Assembly: GCF_040802235.1 (NCBI RefSeq) | Contig: NC_133157.1 | Location: forward strand, 21,035,501 to 21,099,500 | DNA from: Manis javanica | Lineage: Eukaryota; Chordata; Mammalia; Pholidota; Manidae | Length of the DNA stretch: 64,000 bases | Direction of reading: 5' to 3' | Shown: piece by piece, positions 13,315 to 26,034 of the stretch | How the letters are laid out: each line of letters starts with the position of its first letter | How positions within the stretch are numbered: position 1 is the stretch's first letter | Translations under genes and position numbers: made by a program | The notes under the pieces: generated by a model | Seen by the model: only the letters and a program-made list of their open reading frames with translations | Told to the model about the DNA's origin: nothing | Databases searched by the model: none

Positions 13315-16300
13315 GCACTGCAGCTCCAGGGCTATACACCATTATAATGTTCACCCACAGAGCAGAACTTTCTTCCTGGATTTCTTTCCCTAGGATGTAA
13401 CAGAAGAAGCATGGGAGACTTATCATTCCTGGGTTATTTCATATTACAGCTCAAGCAACAAGTTTGGTCTCAGGGCTGTTACTACCTGTGGCTCAACTGC
13501 TTAGATAAAAACATATTCAATAAATCAGAACAATTTCCTGGGTAGGTTGTGTTAACCAGTATAAAGTATTTGAGTAGTGATATCTTAAGTTAACACATCC
13601 TTACCACCTAAACTCAGGCCTTTGACTCTATTTCTTTTAGTCCAAAGTTCCCGATGATCTCAGGTGGAAATAGTCCCTACATTCCATTCCATAATTATTT
13701 ATCTGTACCTTGAATTTCTTTATAAGGTATATAAAAGAAGAACTAATAAGCCTAGTAAATAGTGATTTTTTTCACAGATAGCCTTAAGCCAAAAGACCTC
13801 AATGAATTAGTAGACTTAAAAGACTTTTTAAAAGTCTCTCCATTCAATTGAATATTTCTTCATACTTTCATTCACTTGCTTGGCCTAAAAGTTGTGTTGT
13901 ACTAAGTGAGCAAAAGTTATACCCACATACCCACAAATCAAGAATTGAAAAGCAACCATTTCATATATGACTTTGCAATATTAAAGTATTTTAAAGTTCT
14001 CTATATTTAGAAGGCAAGGAATTGGCACTACAAGATCTTTTTTAAAAATTAAAGAATATTATAAAATTGGGTTGGCAGGGAGCTAACTCAAACCAGCATT
14101 GCTCTTGAACTTCCTTTTGGTCATATCTGCTAGCGCAGAGGTCTGCTAGTGTGAGTGAGGTGGTATATGGAGTTGGGACACCACAATTTCATTGCCAACC
14201 CATTTTTTAATTTTGTCAGACTTGCATAAATATAACCTCTCTCTGCTTTCTTGATATACGCCTACCTTTTGTTAAGATTTAATATGTTTCCTCCTTATCT
14301 CTTCTATCAGCCATTCACTTGAATAATGGGGGGAAGCAGAAGGGATCCTGACTGTATTAGTTTCTTTTTTTTCACATCCACTTGCCCTTTACTATTCAGC
14401 CCGCTCGGCCACTTTTGTGGAGAAACTCATTTTACAGTTCTCCCACTCCTCTGGCATTCTTATTTAGGGCACACATCAAAATGACACAACTCACATCGCC
14501 CACTCCTAGTGGGTTTATATCCTGGATGCCAGTGGCTTATTTCCTGACCACTAGAAAGCCACAAATAAAATCTTGTTGAGCAGAGATTCTGGAGAGAACT
14601 CCTGACCCTGGCCCTGTATCTCTCCAGTTGTCCCAGTGCACTGGAGATTACGCCCATTCCAAAATTATTTATCAGAAGGTGCTACCCACTCCTGCAAGTC
14701 TGTTAAAGATTTCTGATGGCTAAATTCCACACTTTACAATGGTTTCAAATTTTCTTAGCCTTCTGTCAGAATTCATGAATGAAACACTTTCTAAAAACAA
14801 AGCATCTACAAAGGGAAAATAAACCTATCTGGTCAGTTGCATAGACAAAAGGGAAAGCTAAACAGAGCTCCAGTGTCCACCCCCTTAGCATGCTTCATAA
14901 CAGGCTGACAATTAAGAGGATTTTGTGCTAAATATACAATTTAAACATTGGTGTGTGTCTCTGTTTTTAAAGGGAGGAAAAACATTTGCAAAGAAAAAAG
15001 AGATCTCCAATGTGCGGGCTGACACCTCTTTCCTTTTTTTCTAAATAATCTGTGAAGTTAGGTAAACAGTCATTTCAGAAATATTCTCTATGATAAGGTT
15101 TTACACAAGAAGCATAAGGACATATGCATCTACTAATTAGCATAATACCCACTCAGAGCTGCCTGGTTCCAGAACATGGGCAGGAGATATAAATTTGGGA
15201 ACCTTTAGTCTATAGGTAGCTTTAGTCTTTTTACTTATAGTAGAAAGCATTCTAGTTGACACAGAACAGAAATAGCCCAAGTAGCCTAAGAAGGTTAGAA
15301 GAGATGTGATCCAAGTACATTAACCTTTGGAAAAAGGAGAGACCCTTCCTCCAACATCACAGGAGAGAAGAGAAGACTGATGCTGTGCACAGAAGTTTGT
15401 AACTCTGACCATGAAAAGACAAGATCTCTGGTCTACGGGCTTCTGTTTTCTCAATGAAGTATAAGGCAAGGTTATCTCTTAAGGTTGGGGTTTGAGAACA
15501 GAGGTGAAAGTATGAAAGTGTCACCACATTGTGTAAGAAAGCAAATTGATTGGGAAATTGCTGCAGCTACTGGGCAGCATGGGATGTGCCTATCTGCTTT
15601 TGTGATACAGTAAAACTGGTCAGTCTTCTTGTGCAATTTTCTCCAGTCATGTTCAGCTGCTCATGAGAAGGCATGGAAAAAGCAACCTTCGGTTTGAGGC
15701 AGGGTTAGGATAAGGTCAAGGTGTCTGCCGGAGGAAGAGAGAAGCAAGGAAGCTGAGAGCGTTTGCCAGGAAGTAATTAAAACAAAGTACCTTGGAAACT
15801 TACCTGAACAAAATTGGACTAAAATTCATACCCACTATAATAATGGTGATACAAAGCCAGGAATTCGAAAAGAAGGGCAAGAAGAGCACATAAATGAAAG
15901 ACCCAGTAGGTTATTAAAACTGAGCTTTATGCTCTGCGACTCTGCCAGCTCCTCATTCCTTGTTCCTTTCTTGGCAAGAGGCTTTTCCCAAAGCCTGGCC
16001 AGGACATTAGCCAATGCCAGTGGTGCATGTCAGCCTCAGCCAACACAGGTGTTGTTGATATATGTTTACCTTTTGTTAAGATTTAATATCTTAACAAGCA
16101 TGCCCAGGTGTGTTGAGGCAGAACCTTTAGCCTCTGCTCGGGTAAACAACCAAGAGATGTTTCTTCTCCCAAGCCTTGCAGCAAGATCAAAGAATCTGTA
16201 TCTACCACTTTCTTACTTTTTCCAGACAAAAGCTTCTTGCTGGGCATGTAGTGCTCTAGCAGGGAGATGGGTGCTTGTCATGAAGCCCTACTCCCACACA

Positions 16301-16660
16301 AGCTGAATCTGAGAGGGCCACAGGGGACGCAGGTAGGTTGAGATTGTCCCATGGCTTTGTGGAGGAGAGGAGACATAAAGCAGGATTGTGTGAAGCAGAC
16401 AATTAGGCATCAGGGAGATGATAAACCTGGTACAAGATAATGAGATAGCAAGCAGAGATCCCAGAACAGATGACATGGCTTCAGAGCGCTAAGCCCAAGT
16501 GGGAGATGTTTCCTGGGATGACGGAGTGTAGCCCACAATGATGTGTGAACAGGAGAGTAATAGGGGCCACAAGGCCATGTGGAACACACACAGGTACATA
16601 CACATATCATCACAAAAAGAGCAGAACTAGTGTTCCCCTGAGCTCCCCCCATAGAAAGCT
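13315..16660. other. Stretch without recognised genes
   Basis: No exon or well-supported repeat was recognised in most of this interval. A segment near 14380-14580 has an 'aataaaatcttgttgagcag' end that could be an old LTR, but no termini were found. A 35-base sequence at 14251-14285 recurs at 16055-16089. Short open frames here have no family resemblance. Confidence 0.5.
16073..16097. repeat. Perfect 10-bp inverted repeat with 5-nt loop
   Basis: The arms ttgttaagat and atcttaacaa are separated by ttaat, forming a potential short hairpin. The left arm lies in a 35-base sequence that also occurs at 14251-14285, where the right arm is absent. Confidence 0.7.
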
Positions 16661-16669
16661 TTAAGACAC

Positions 16670-16830
16670 TACTTCTCACAGTGTAAAACACGCATGTGAA
16701 TCACCCAGGGCTCAGGAGGTCTAAAGTGGGGCCTGAGGTTCTGTGTTTCTAACAGGCTCACAGCTGGTGCTGGTGCTCCTGGTCCGGGGACCATACTTGG
16801 AGGAGCGAGCCTGAGACACTTAGCAGTGCT
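16670..16830 (+). repeat. MER5A-like hAT-Charlie MITE
   Basis: The motif chain 'catgtgaatcaccc', 'gtggggcctgaggttctg', 'tttctaacaggctc', 'ctggtccggggaccat' is the MER5A consensus in the same order. Confidence 0.75.
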
Positions 16831-16834
16831 CCAG

Positions 16835-18130
16835 TCCTACCACCTTTCCTCTGTGTACTGGGGCTTGCCAAAAGTCCAGCTTTTCCTGAAAACATTCTCT
16901 TGTTATCTATTCCATGCCCTTACTGAACTTGGCTTGACAAAGAACAGCAAAAGACAGAGTAGACACATTCTAGTCTAAAGGCCAAGGCCTGACAACATCC
17001 ATCACTTTCAAAGAACCCAAGTCATGTCCTCCAGCTTCAGGCCTGGACATAGTAAATCATGGTGAAAGGCCAGGCAATATCTAATCTCTTTTTGATACCA
17101 GTCATCACTATTCTATAGTGTTTACTCTCCCCAGAGGGGTTCCTAGATGTCCTTGGTGGTCTATATTTCTCTTAGCAACAAGTCAGCCATCAGGATGTCA
17201 GTGGTACTGAGTAGACTGAGGAAGAAACAGGGACAAAACTTTAGATGCTATGAAATGGGGTGCTCTGGAAGAAGATGTTGGGAATTGGGCATCACATGCT
17301 GGGATGGTGAGGAAACAACCAACTGAGATACTGAAGGAAGTCCAGAAATGAAAATTCTCTTCACCAACTTATGTGGCTCTACCACTTGGCCACTGATTAG
17401 TGTTTTTGGAAAACAGACAGGTGGATTTAGATTCTGAGGGTCATCATTGTGCCCTTCAAACCAGGTAAGATGAGGACCACGGTGCCATGTGGAAGGAGTT
17501 GGATGGTGCCCTAGTTGTACAGTAAGGTAGTTATGAATTGAATCCTTTTAAATATTCATTAAGAGATGGGAGTGAAAAATCAACTTACTTTTTAATTACT
17601 TTTGGTTGCCAAATTGCACATCTTTACACATGACTGCACACATTTGTACTTTATAATTGTCAAGAACTGTGAAGGGGCCTACTGCAGTTTTACAGATGCT
17701 GGCAGAAGATACAAGACTCCTGGGTCAGAGACAAAGGACTTGATTACTTACAGCACAGCAAGCAAGCAGCATGAAGTTTATGCTCATGTTGGTTTCTCCC
17801 GGCACCCACAGCCCACTGGGGCAACACAGAGGAGCCCAGAGGAATGCTTTGCATTCAGTGGATTTTCACCAGAGCTGAGAACTCTGAGCTTAGGGGACCC
17901 AAAACTTTTATAAGAGACATTTGCACCAAAGGGACATGTTATAACAGACATATTGCATGAGACAGAAAACAAACCTGCCCTCTGCTCTGGAGGGAAACCT
18001 CTTCTAAGGCTGTTTGCTATACAGACATCATGGGGAAGACAGTCCAAACAAAGATTGTCAGTGCTCATAAGACATGCAGGAACATGGGGAAATGTCTCTG
18101 GACAAAAATAATAGTAACTTATACTCATGC
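16835..18130. other. Stretch without recognised features
   Basis: No exon, RNA gene or confidently named repeat was seen here. The open frames at 17602-17913 (plus) and 17784-18146 (minus) overlap each other and resemble no known family. Confidence 0.5.
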
Positions 18131-18139
18131 AGTGCATAC

Positions 18140-18240
18140 TGTGCATTCAGAACAGCTCTGAGCACTTCAGTGGTTTACACACATTGTTTCACTTAATCCT
18201 CACAATTCTATGAGATCATCGCCATTTCGCAGGAGTGAAA
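18140..18240 (+). repeat. MIR SINE
   Basis: The order 'ctctgagcacttcagtggtttacacacattgtttcactta', 'atcctcacaattctatgag' is the MIR core in the sense direction. Confidence 0.75.
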
Positions 18241-18399
18241 GTTGAATTTTATAATAATATAGGGTGGTAGAGAGCCTATAATGATTTAGATCACTGGAGA
18301 CTGACCCATAGGTCAGAAAACAGCATGATGTTTATTTTTAACAAGCCCTATAGGTGGTTCTGATAGTCACCAAAGCTTAAGAATCACTAATTAAAAAGA

Positions 18400-19626
18400 T
18401 AGACACCATCTTTCTAATTCCCTTAAATATTTCGCAAAACTTTTTACTCTATCTATATTTACACTTACCTAATAAAGCCAAGAATTTCAACACAGGATTT
18501 TGAGTTCTTACTGTGTAAGAAAGAAAAGTATTTGTTTGCAATGAAGATGTTTAAAGAAAGTATAAGCTTTAAAAAAACTGGCTCATTAAATTAAAAATAC
18601 AACATGTATTTAGTGAAAATAAAATCACAAAGCTGGCAGCATTCCAACATTCGCAGGTGTATACTCAGTATGTTGTTAGTGGAAAAACATTTTCTTACAT
18701 GACTAGATAGCCACGAATGTTGCAAATCCACAAAAGGTTGGCACTGAAAATGTCAGGGATGAAGTTTTATTAGGGAGTAAGTTGCTTACAAGGAAAAATT
18801 CAAGCTTCATTCGTTTTGGGGAACTAGAGGTATGCATGGTGATGATCCTGTTTTTTCTTTTTATTCACATTTCATAGTGCAAGCTTTCTTTACAGGTTGA
18901 GAAGTGGGCTTGCATACTTACCCACAATGGTGACAGGGCAAGGTGCCATTTGCTTCCATATATCTTTGGGGTGGGGGGTCCTTTTTCCAATTTTCATTAA
19001 TTTAAACCATTTGCCTAAAATACCTTTTTTACTTATTTTTTCCTGCAAAGTCATGTACTTAAAAAAAAATTTCTACCACAGAGCACTCTGTACCTATATT
19101 AATAATTATAAACCCTTATCCGCATTGCCCTTTGAGGTTGGAAATCACCTTGATATAGATTACATCTCAACTCTGCACGTTCATGAACACGCATACATTG
19201 TCCTGTTACAACAAATGAAGCAACCGACCGGGACAAAGGGTGTGACCTACCGAAAGCAGGTAAGAGGTGAGGCCAGCATTCAAGTCCAGCTCTTCTGCTC
19301 TTCCTACCACATATGCAAATACCTGTTGGTCTTCCTGCCCATTCTTTAATGAGAAAAGTAAAAATTATTTTCATATACTCACAATATAAAATAAGCAAAT
19401 TTAAGAAGGCAGGGATGGCTTCAAAACATATATTTGGTTAAGGTTTACCAAATAATAACCAGCGGATAAGTGATTCATCCCCTAAATAATTTCTGTCATA
19501 GAAAACTGCCGAGTCAGAGGCTGCTTCAGAGAGATTTTCCCTAAACTTGACTAGAAGAGCAGGGAAGCTCCAGTTTAAATTTACCTTCCTTGCCTTCAGC
19601 AAATGCCTAGTCACAAAAACACTGAA
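18400..19626. other. Stretch without recognised features
   Basis: AT-rich sequence between a MIR and the 3' end of the large minus-strand L1. No gene was recognised. The open frame at 18897-19349 has no family resemblance. Confidence 0.5.
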
Positions 19627-20106
19627 CCTACTTACATTATTATTATTTTTTTAAATTTTTTATTAAGACAATACACACCCCTCCCTTTTGGTAATACACT
19701 CTTATGAAGGTTTCACATGAATAAACAATGTGGTTGCTACATTCACTCTTTTTAAAAAAAATTTTTTTATTAAGGTACAATTGATATACACTCTTATGAA
19801 GGTTTCACATGAAAAAAAAATGTGGTTACTACATTTAACCATATTATGAAGTCCCCACCCATACCCCAATGCAGTCACTGTCCATCAGTGTAGTAAGATG
19901 CCACAGATCCACTATGTGCCTTCTCTGTGCTACACTGTTCTTCCTGTGATCCCCCACAGCATGTGTACTAAACATAATCCCCTCAGTCCCTATCTCTCTC
20001 CTTCCCCACTGGCCCTCCCACAACCTTCCCCTTTGGTAACCACTAGTTCCTTCTTGGAGTCTCTGATTCTGCTGCCATTTTGTTCCTTTGCTTCATTATC
20101 ATACTC

Positions 20107-23100
20107 CACAAATGAGGGAAATCATTTGGCATTTGTCTTTCTCTGCCTGGCTTACTTCACTGAGTATAATGTCCTCCAGCTCCATCCATGTTGTTCCAAA
20201 TGGTAGGATTTGTTTCTTTCTTATGGCCGAATAGTATTCCGTTGTGTATATGTACCACCTCTTCTTTATCCATTGATCTACTGATGGACACTTAGGTTGC
20301 TTCCATATCTTGGCTATTGTAAAAAGTGCTGCGATAAACATAGGGGTGCTTATGTCTTTTTGAATCTGAGAAGTTGTATTCTTTGGGTAAATTCCAAGAA
20401 GTGGGAATCCCAGGTCAAATGGTATTTCTATTTTTAGTTTTTTGAGGAACCTCCATATTGCTTTCCACAATGGTTGAACTAGCTTACATTCCCACCAGCA
20501 GTGTAGGAGGGTTCCCCTCTCTCCGCATCTTTGCCAGCATTTGTTGTTCTTAGTCTTTTCGATGCTGACCATCCTTACTGGTGTGAGGTGATATCTCATT
20601 GTGGTTTTAATTTGCATTTCCCTGATGATTAGTGATGTGGAGCATCTTTTCATGTGTCTGTTGGTCATCTGAATTTCTTCTTTGGAGAACTGTCTCTTCA
20701 TTTCCTCTGCCAATTTGGTAATCAAGTTCTTTGCTTTTTGGGTGTTGAGGCATGTAAGTTCTTTATATATTTTGGATGTTAACCCCTTGTCAGATGTGTC
20801 ATTTACAAATATATTCTCCCATAACATAAGATGCCTATTGGCTCTGTTGATGACCTTCTTTGCCATACAGAAACTTTTTAGTTTGATGAGGTCCCATGAA
20901 TTCATTTTTGCTTTTGTTCCCCTTTCTCGAGGAGATCCATTCAGGAGGAAGTTGCTCATGCTTCTATTCAGGAGATTTTTGCCTATGTTGTCTTCTAAGA
21001 GTTTAATGCTTTCATGACTTACATTCAAGTCTTTAATCCATTTTGAGTTTACTTTTGTGTATGGGATTAAACAGTAATCCAGTTTCATTCTCTTGCATGT
21101 AGCTGTCCAGTTTTGCCAACACCAGTTGTTGAAGAGGCTGTCATTTCCCCATTGTATGTCCATGGCTCCTTTATCATATATTAATTGGTCATATATGGTT
21201 GGGTTTATATAAGGACTCTCTAGTCTGTTTCATTGGTCTATGGGTCAGTTCTTGTGACAATACCAAATTGTCCTGATTACTGTGGCTTTGTAGTAGAGCT
21301 TGAAGTAGGGGAGCATAATCCCCCCAGCTTTATTCTACCTTCTCAGAATTGCTTTGGCCATTTGAGGTCTTTTGTGGTTCCATAGGAATTTTAGGATGAT
21401 TTTCTCTAGTTTGTTGAAGAATCATGTTGGTATTTTGATGGGAATTGCATTGAATCTATAGATTGCTTTAGGCAGGATGGCCATTTTGACAATATTAATT
21501 CTTCCTATCCATGAGCATGAGATGTGTTTCCATTTATTGGCATCTTCTTTAATTTCTCTCACGAGTGTCTTGTAGTTTTCAGGGTATAGGTCTTTCACTT
21601 CCTTGGTTAGGTTTAATCCTAGGTATTTTATTCTTTTTGATGCAACTGTGAATGGAATTGTTTTCCTGATTTCTCTCTCTGCTAGGTCATTGTTAGTGCA
21701 TAGGAATGCTACAAATTTCTGTGCATTAATTTTGTATCCTGAAACTTTGCTGAATTCAGATATTAGATCTAGTAGTTCTGGAGTGGAGTCTTTAGGGATT
21801 TTTATGTACAATATCATGTCATCTGCAAACAGGGACAGTTTAACTTCTTCCTTGCCAATCTGGGTGCCTTTTATTTCTTTGTGTTGCCTGATTGCCATGG
21901 CTAGGACCTCCAGTACTATGTTGAATACAAGTGGGGAAAGTGGGCATCCTTGTCTTGTTCCCGATCTTAAAGGAAAAGCTTTCAGCTTCTCACTGTTAAG
22001 TATGATGTTGGCTGTTGGTTTGTCATATATGGCTTTTATTATGTTGAGATACTTGCCCTCTGTACCCATTTTGTTGAGAGTTTTTATCATGAATGGATGT
22101 TGAATTTTGTCAAATGCTTTTTCAGCATCTATGGAGATGATCATGTTGTTTTTGTCCTTCTTTCTGTTGATGTGGTGGATGATGTTGATGGATTTTCGAA
22201 TGTTGTACCATCATTGCATCCCTGAGATGAATCCCACTTGGTCATGGTTTATGATCCTCTTGATGTATTTTTGAATTCGGTTTGCTAATAGTTTGTTGGG
22301 TATTTTTGCATCTATGTTCATCAGGGATATTTGTCTGTAATTTTCTTTTTTTTGTGGTGTCTTTGCCTCATTTTGGTATTAGAGTGATGCTGGCCTCATA
22401 GAATGAGTTTGGAAGTATTCCCTCTTCTTCCTCTTTGGAAACCTTTAAGGAGGATGGGTATTATGTATTCACTAAATGTTTGATAAAATTCAGTGGTGAA
22501 GCCATCTGGTCCAGGGATTTTGTTCTTAGGTCGTTTTCTGATTACTAGTTCAATTTTGTTGCTGGTAATTGGTCTGTTCAGATTTTCTGTTTCTTCCTTG
22601 GTCAGCCTTGGAAGGTTGTATTTTTCTAGAAAGTTGTCCATTTGTTCTAGGTTATCCAGTTTGTTAGCATATAATTTTTCATAGTATTCTGTAATAATTC
22701 TTTGTATTTCTGTGGTGTCCTTAGTGATTTTTCCTTTCTCATTTCTGATTCTGTTTATGTGTGTAGACTCTCTTTTTTTCTTGATAAGTCTGGCTAGGGA
22801 TTTATCTATTTTGTTTGTTTTCTTGAAGAAACAGCTCTTGCTTTCATTCTTTCTATTGTTTTATTCTTCTCAATTTTATTTATTTCTTTTCTATTCTTTT
22901 CCTCCTTCTACTGACTTTGGGCCTCATTTGTTCTTCTTTTTCTAGTTTCATTAATTGTGAGTTTAGACTGTGCATATGGGATTGTTCTTCTTTCTTGAGG
23001 TAGGCCTGTATTGCAATATACTTTCCCCTTAGGATGGCCTTGACTGTGACCACAGTTTTGTGGTGTTGAATTTTTGTTGTCATTTGTCTCCATATATTGC

Positions 23101-23920
23101 TTGATCTCTGTTTTTATTTGGTCATTGATCCATTGGTTATTTAGGAGCATGTTGTGAAACTTCCATGTGTTTGTGGGATTTTTCATTTGCTTTGCATAAT
23201 TTTTTTCTAGTTTCATACCATTGTGGTCTGAGAAACTGGTTGGAACAATTTCAATCTTTTTGAATTTACTGAGTCTCTTTTTGTGGCCTAGTATATGATC
23301 TATTCTTGAAAATATTGTATGTGCTCTTGAGAAGAATGTGTATTCTGCAGCTTTTGGGTGTAGAGTTCTGTAGATGTCTGTTAGGTCCATCTGTTCTAGT
23401 GTGTTGTTCAGTGCCTCTGTATCCTTACTTATTTTCTGTCTGGTTAATCTGTCCTTCAGAGTGAGTGGAGTGTTGAAGTCTGCTAGAATGAATGCATTGC
23501 ATTCTATTTCCCCTTTTAATTCAGTTAGAATTTGTTTCACATATGTAGGTGCTCCTGTGTTGGGAGCATAGATATTTATAATGGTTATATCTTCTTGTTG
23601 AATTGACCCCTTTATCATTATGTAATGTCCTTCTTTGTCTCTTGTGACTTTCTTTGTTTTGAAGTCTAATTTGTCTGATACAAGTACTGCATCTCCTGCT
23701 TTTTTCTCTCTATTAGTTGCATGAAATATCTTTTTCCATCCCTTCACTTTTAGTCTGTGTATGTCTTTGGGTTTGAAGTGAGTCTCTTGTAGGCAGCAAA
23801 GAGATAGGTCTTTTTTTTTTTATCCATTCAGTGACTCTATGTCTCTTGATTGGTGCATTCAGTCCATTTACATATAAGGTGATTATCGATAACTATGTAC
23901 TTATTGCCATTGCGGACTTT
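20107..23920 (-). pseudogene. L1 ORF2 (endonuclease and reverse transcriptase), disrupted
   Basis: ORF2p supplies L1 with its AP-like endonuclease and reverse transcriptase. Open pieces in different frames cover most of the protein. At 23747-22908 lies the endonuclease, with NIYAPN, DFNTPL and SDHNGMKLE. At 22641-22396 is the pre-RT region ([13 protein letters not shown]). At 22144-21422 is the RT palm, with the FADD catalytic box and RQGCPLSPL. At 21163-20099 is the C-terminal region ([27 protein letters not shown]). At least three frameshifts or stops separate the pieces. The first 60 or so codons are inferred from the position of the endonuclease and are not open. Confidence 0.9.
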
Positions 23921-24249
23921 AGATTCCTAGTTACCAAAGGTTCAAGGTTAACTTCCTTACTATCTAAGAGTCTAACTTAACTCAATATGCTATTACAAAC
24001 ACAATCTAAGGGCTCTTTTCTTTTTCTCCTCCTTTTTCTTCCTCCTCCATTCTTTATATATTAGGTATCATATTCTGTACTCTTTGTCTATCCCTTGATT
24101 GGCTTTGGGGTTAGTTAATTTAATTTTGCATTTGCTTAGTAATTAGCTGTTCTACTTTCTTTACTGTGGTTTTGTTATCTCTGGTGACAGCTCTTAAACC
24201 TTAGGAACACTTCAATCCTTACAGTCCCTCCAAAATACACTGTAGAGAT

Positions 24250-25058
24250 GGTTTGTGGGAGGTAAATTCTCTCAGCTTTTGCTTATCTGGAAATTGTTTA
24301 ATCCCTCCTTCAAATTTAAATGATAATCTTCCTGGATAAAGTAATCTTGGTTCCAGGCCCTTCTGCTTCATTGCATTAAACACATCATGCCATTCCCTTC
24401 TGGCCTATAAGGTTTCTGTTGAGAAGTCTGATGTTAGCCTGATTGGCTTTCCTTTGTATGTGATCTTATTTCTCTCTCTGGCTGCTTTTAATAGTCTGTC
24501 CTTATCCTTGATCTTTGCCATTTTAATTACTATATATCTTGGTGTTGTCTTCCTTGGGTCCCTTGTGTTGGGAGATCTATGGATCTCCATGGTCTAAGTG
24601 ACTATGTCCTTCCCCACATTGGGGAAGTTTTCAGCAATTACCTCCTCAGAGACACTTTCTATCCCTTTCTCTCCCTCTTCTTCTTCTGGTATCCCTATAA
24701 AGCAAATATTGTTCTGCTTGGATTGGTCACACAGTTCTCTCAATATTCTTTCATTCTTAGAGATCGTTTTCTCTCTCTGTGCCTCAGCTTCTTTGTATTC
24801 CTCTTCTCTGGTTTCTATTTCATTTATTGTATCCTCCACTGTATCCAATCTACTTTTAATACCCTCCATTGTGCTCTTTAATGATTGTATCTCTGACCGG
24901 AATTCATTCCTGAGTTCTTGAATATCCTTCCATACCTCCATGAGCATGTTAATGATTTTTATTTTGAACTCCCTCTGAGGAAGACTCAGGAGTTCCATGT
25001 CATTTATCTCAGGCATTTTATTAATTTTACTCTGAACCAGGTTCCTTTGGCATTTCAT
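24250..25058 (-). pseudogene. L1 ORF1 (ORF1p), disrupted
   Basis: ORF1p is the L1 RNA-binding and chaperone protein. The first open part (25058-24594) contains a long heptad-rich coiled coil (IQSLKSTMEGIKSRLDTVED) and ends in 'ENFPNVGKD' of the RRM region. A TAG at 24596-24594 interrupts the frame. The next open part (24590-24405) carries the C-terminal domain signatures (TPRYIVIKMA, ITYKGKPIRL). The frame is again interrupted near 24405, after 'STETL', with recognisable sequence to about 24250. The initiator methionine is uncertain because the N terminus is poorly conserved. Confidence 0.85.
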
Positions 25059-25059
25059 A

Positions 25060-26034
25060 TTTGTATATGGTGCCCTCTAGTGCCCAGAAGCTCTACTCTC
25101 TGGAGCTGCTCAGCCCCTGAAGCAATGTCAGGAGTTGCAGGGGAGTGGTACTGGTGCCTGGGTGAGGAAAGAGCTGTTTCCTGCCTCCCAGCCACTATGC
25201 CTGTCTCCATTACCGAACCAGTGGACTGAGCACACAGATATAAGCCTGTATGCTTTGCATTTGTAGTTGCTGTAGACAGATCTTCCCTCTGGCTGGCCTA
25301 ACACAAGGGTAGGGTTTGCTGGTTTGCAAGCCAGGTGGGGCTGGCCGGGAGAAAGGCACAGTAGGCTGCCTATCACAGAGGGGGGTCCTTGGAGATGTGT
25401 AGCCAGCCAGGGAGCTGGAGCACCTGGAAATTGTGAAAGCTCCCATCCTGCTCAGAGTGCACCCAGACAATTTTGACTACCTGTCCTTTCTCCTGAGCAG
25501 TAAGCTCTGTCCAATCCTTGCCCCTCTAGCAGCCGTCTTGCTAAGGGCTTCCTTATTAGGAAGTCTCTCAGACTGCCCGCCTTTCTTTTGTCCCAGAGCA
25601 GCCAGACATGGATCCCTGCTTTCCACAAGCAGCTGGAATCTCAGTCTCTCCAGGAATTCTGTCTGTCTTGGCTTTCCAATCCCCTAATCATGAAAGTATC
25701 ATGAAAGCATGATGAAATGTAGGTTTGTGCTCCCAGAGCAGATCTCCAAAATTAGGTATTCAGCAGTCCCAGGCCTCCACTCCCTTCCTGCTCTGTTTCT
25801 CTTCCTCCAACCAGTGAGATGGGGTGGGGGAGGGGCTTGGGTCCCGCCGAGCCACAGCTCTGATACGTTACCCTGTTCCATGAGGTCGGCTCTTTTCTCC
25901 AGGTGTATGCAGTCTGGTGCAGTCATCTTTCCTGTTGCTCTTTCAGGATTTGTTGTATTAATTATATTTTCATATTATATGTGGTTTTAGAAAGAAGCCT
26001 CTGTCTCACCTCTCATGCCACCATCTTTAATTCT
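25060..26034 (-). promoter_or_regulatory. 5' UTR of the minus-strand L1
   Basis: The element begins, on the minus strand, with 'aaagatggtggcatgagagg' next to the target-site duplication and runs about 975 bases to ORF1. In active L1s this region holds the internal RNA polymerase II promoter. No statement about present activity can be made. Confidence 0.7.

Larger units (their letters stand above)
19642..26034 (-). mobile_element. Nearly full-length L1 retrotransposon, inactive
   Basis: This L1 of about 6.4 kb lies on the minus strand. In its own 5'-to-3' order it has a 5' UTR (26034 to about 25060), ORF1 (25058 to about 24250), ORF2 (about 23920 to 20107) and a 3' UTR. It is flanked by near-identical 15-base repeats, cctactta(c/g)attatt, at 19627-19641 and 26035-26049, with one mismatch. 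That is the target-site duplication of L1 integration. Both ORFs are broken by stops and frameshifts, so it cannot move on its own. Its 3' terminus is duplicated (19642-19815). The one-mismatch duplication and mutated frames suggest moderate age within the host lineage. Confidence 0.93.

Noticed and set aside
20682-22103. Plus-strand open frames of 100-166 codons
   Set aside because: They are antisense to L1 ORF2 and translate to nothing known.
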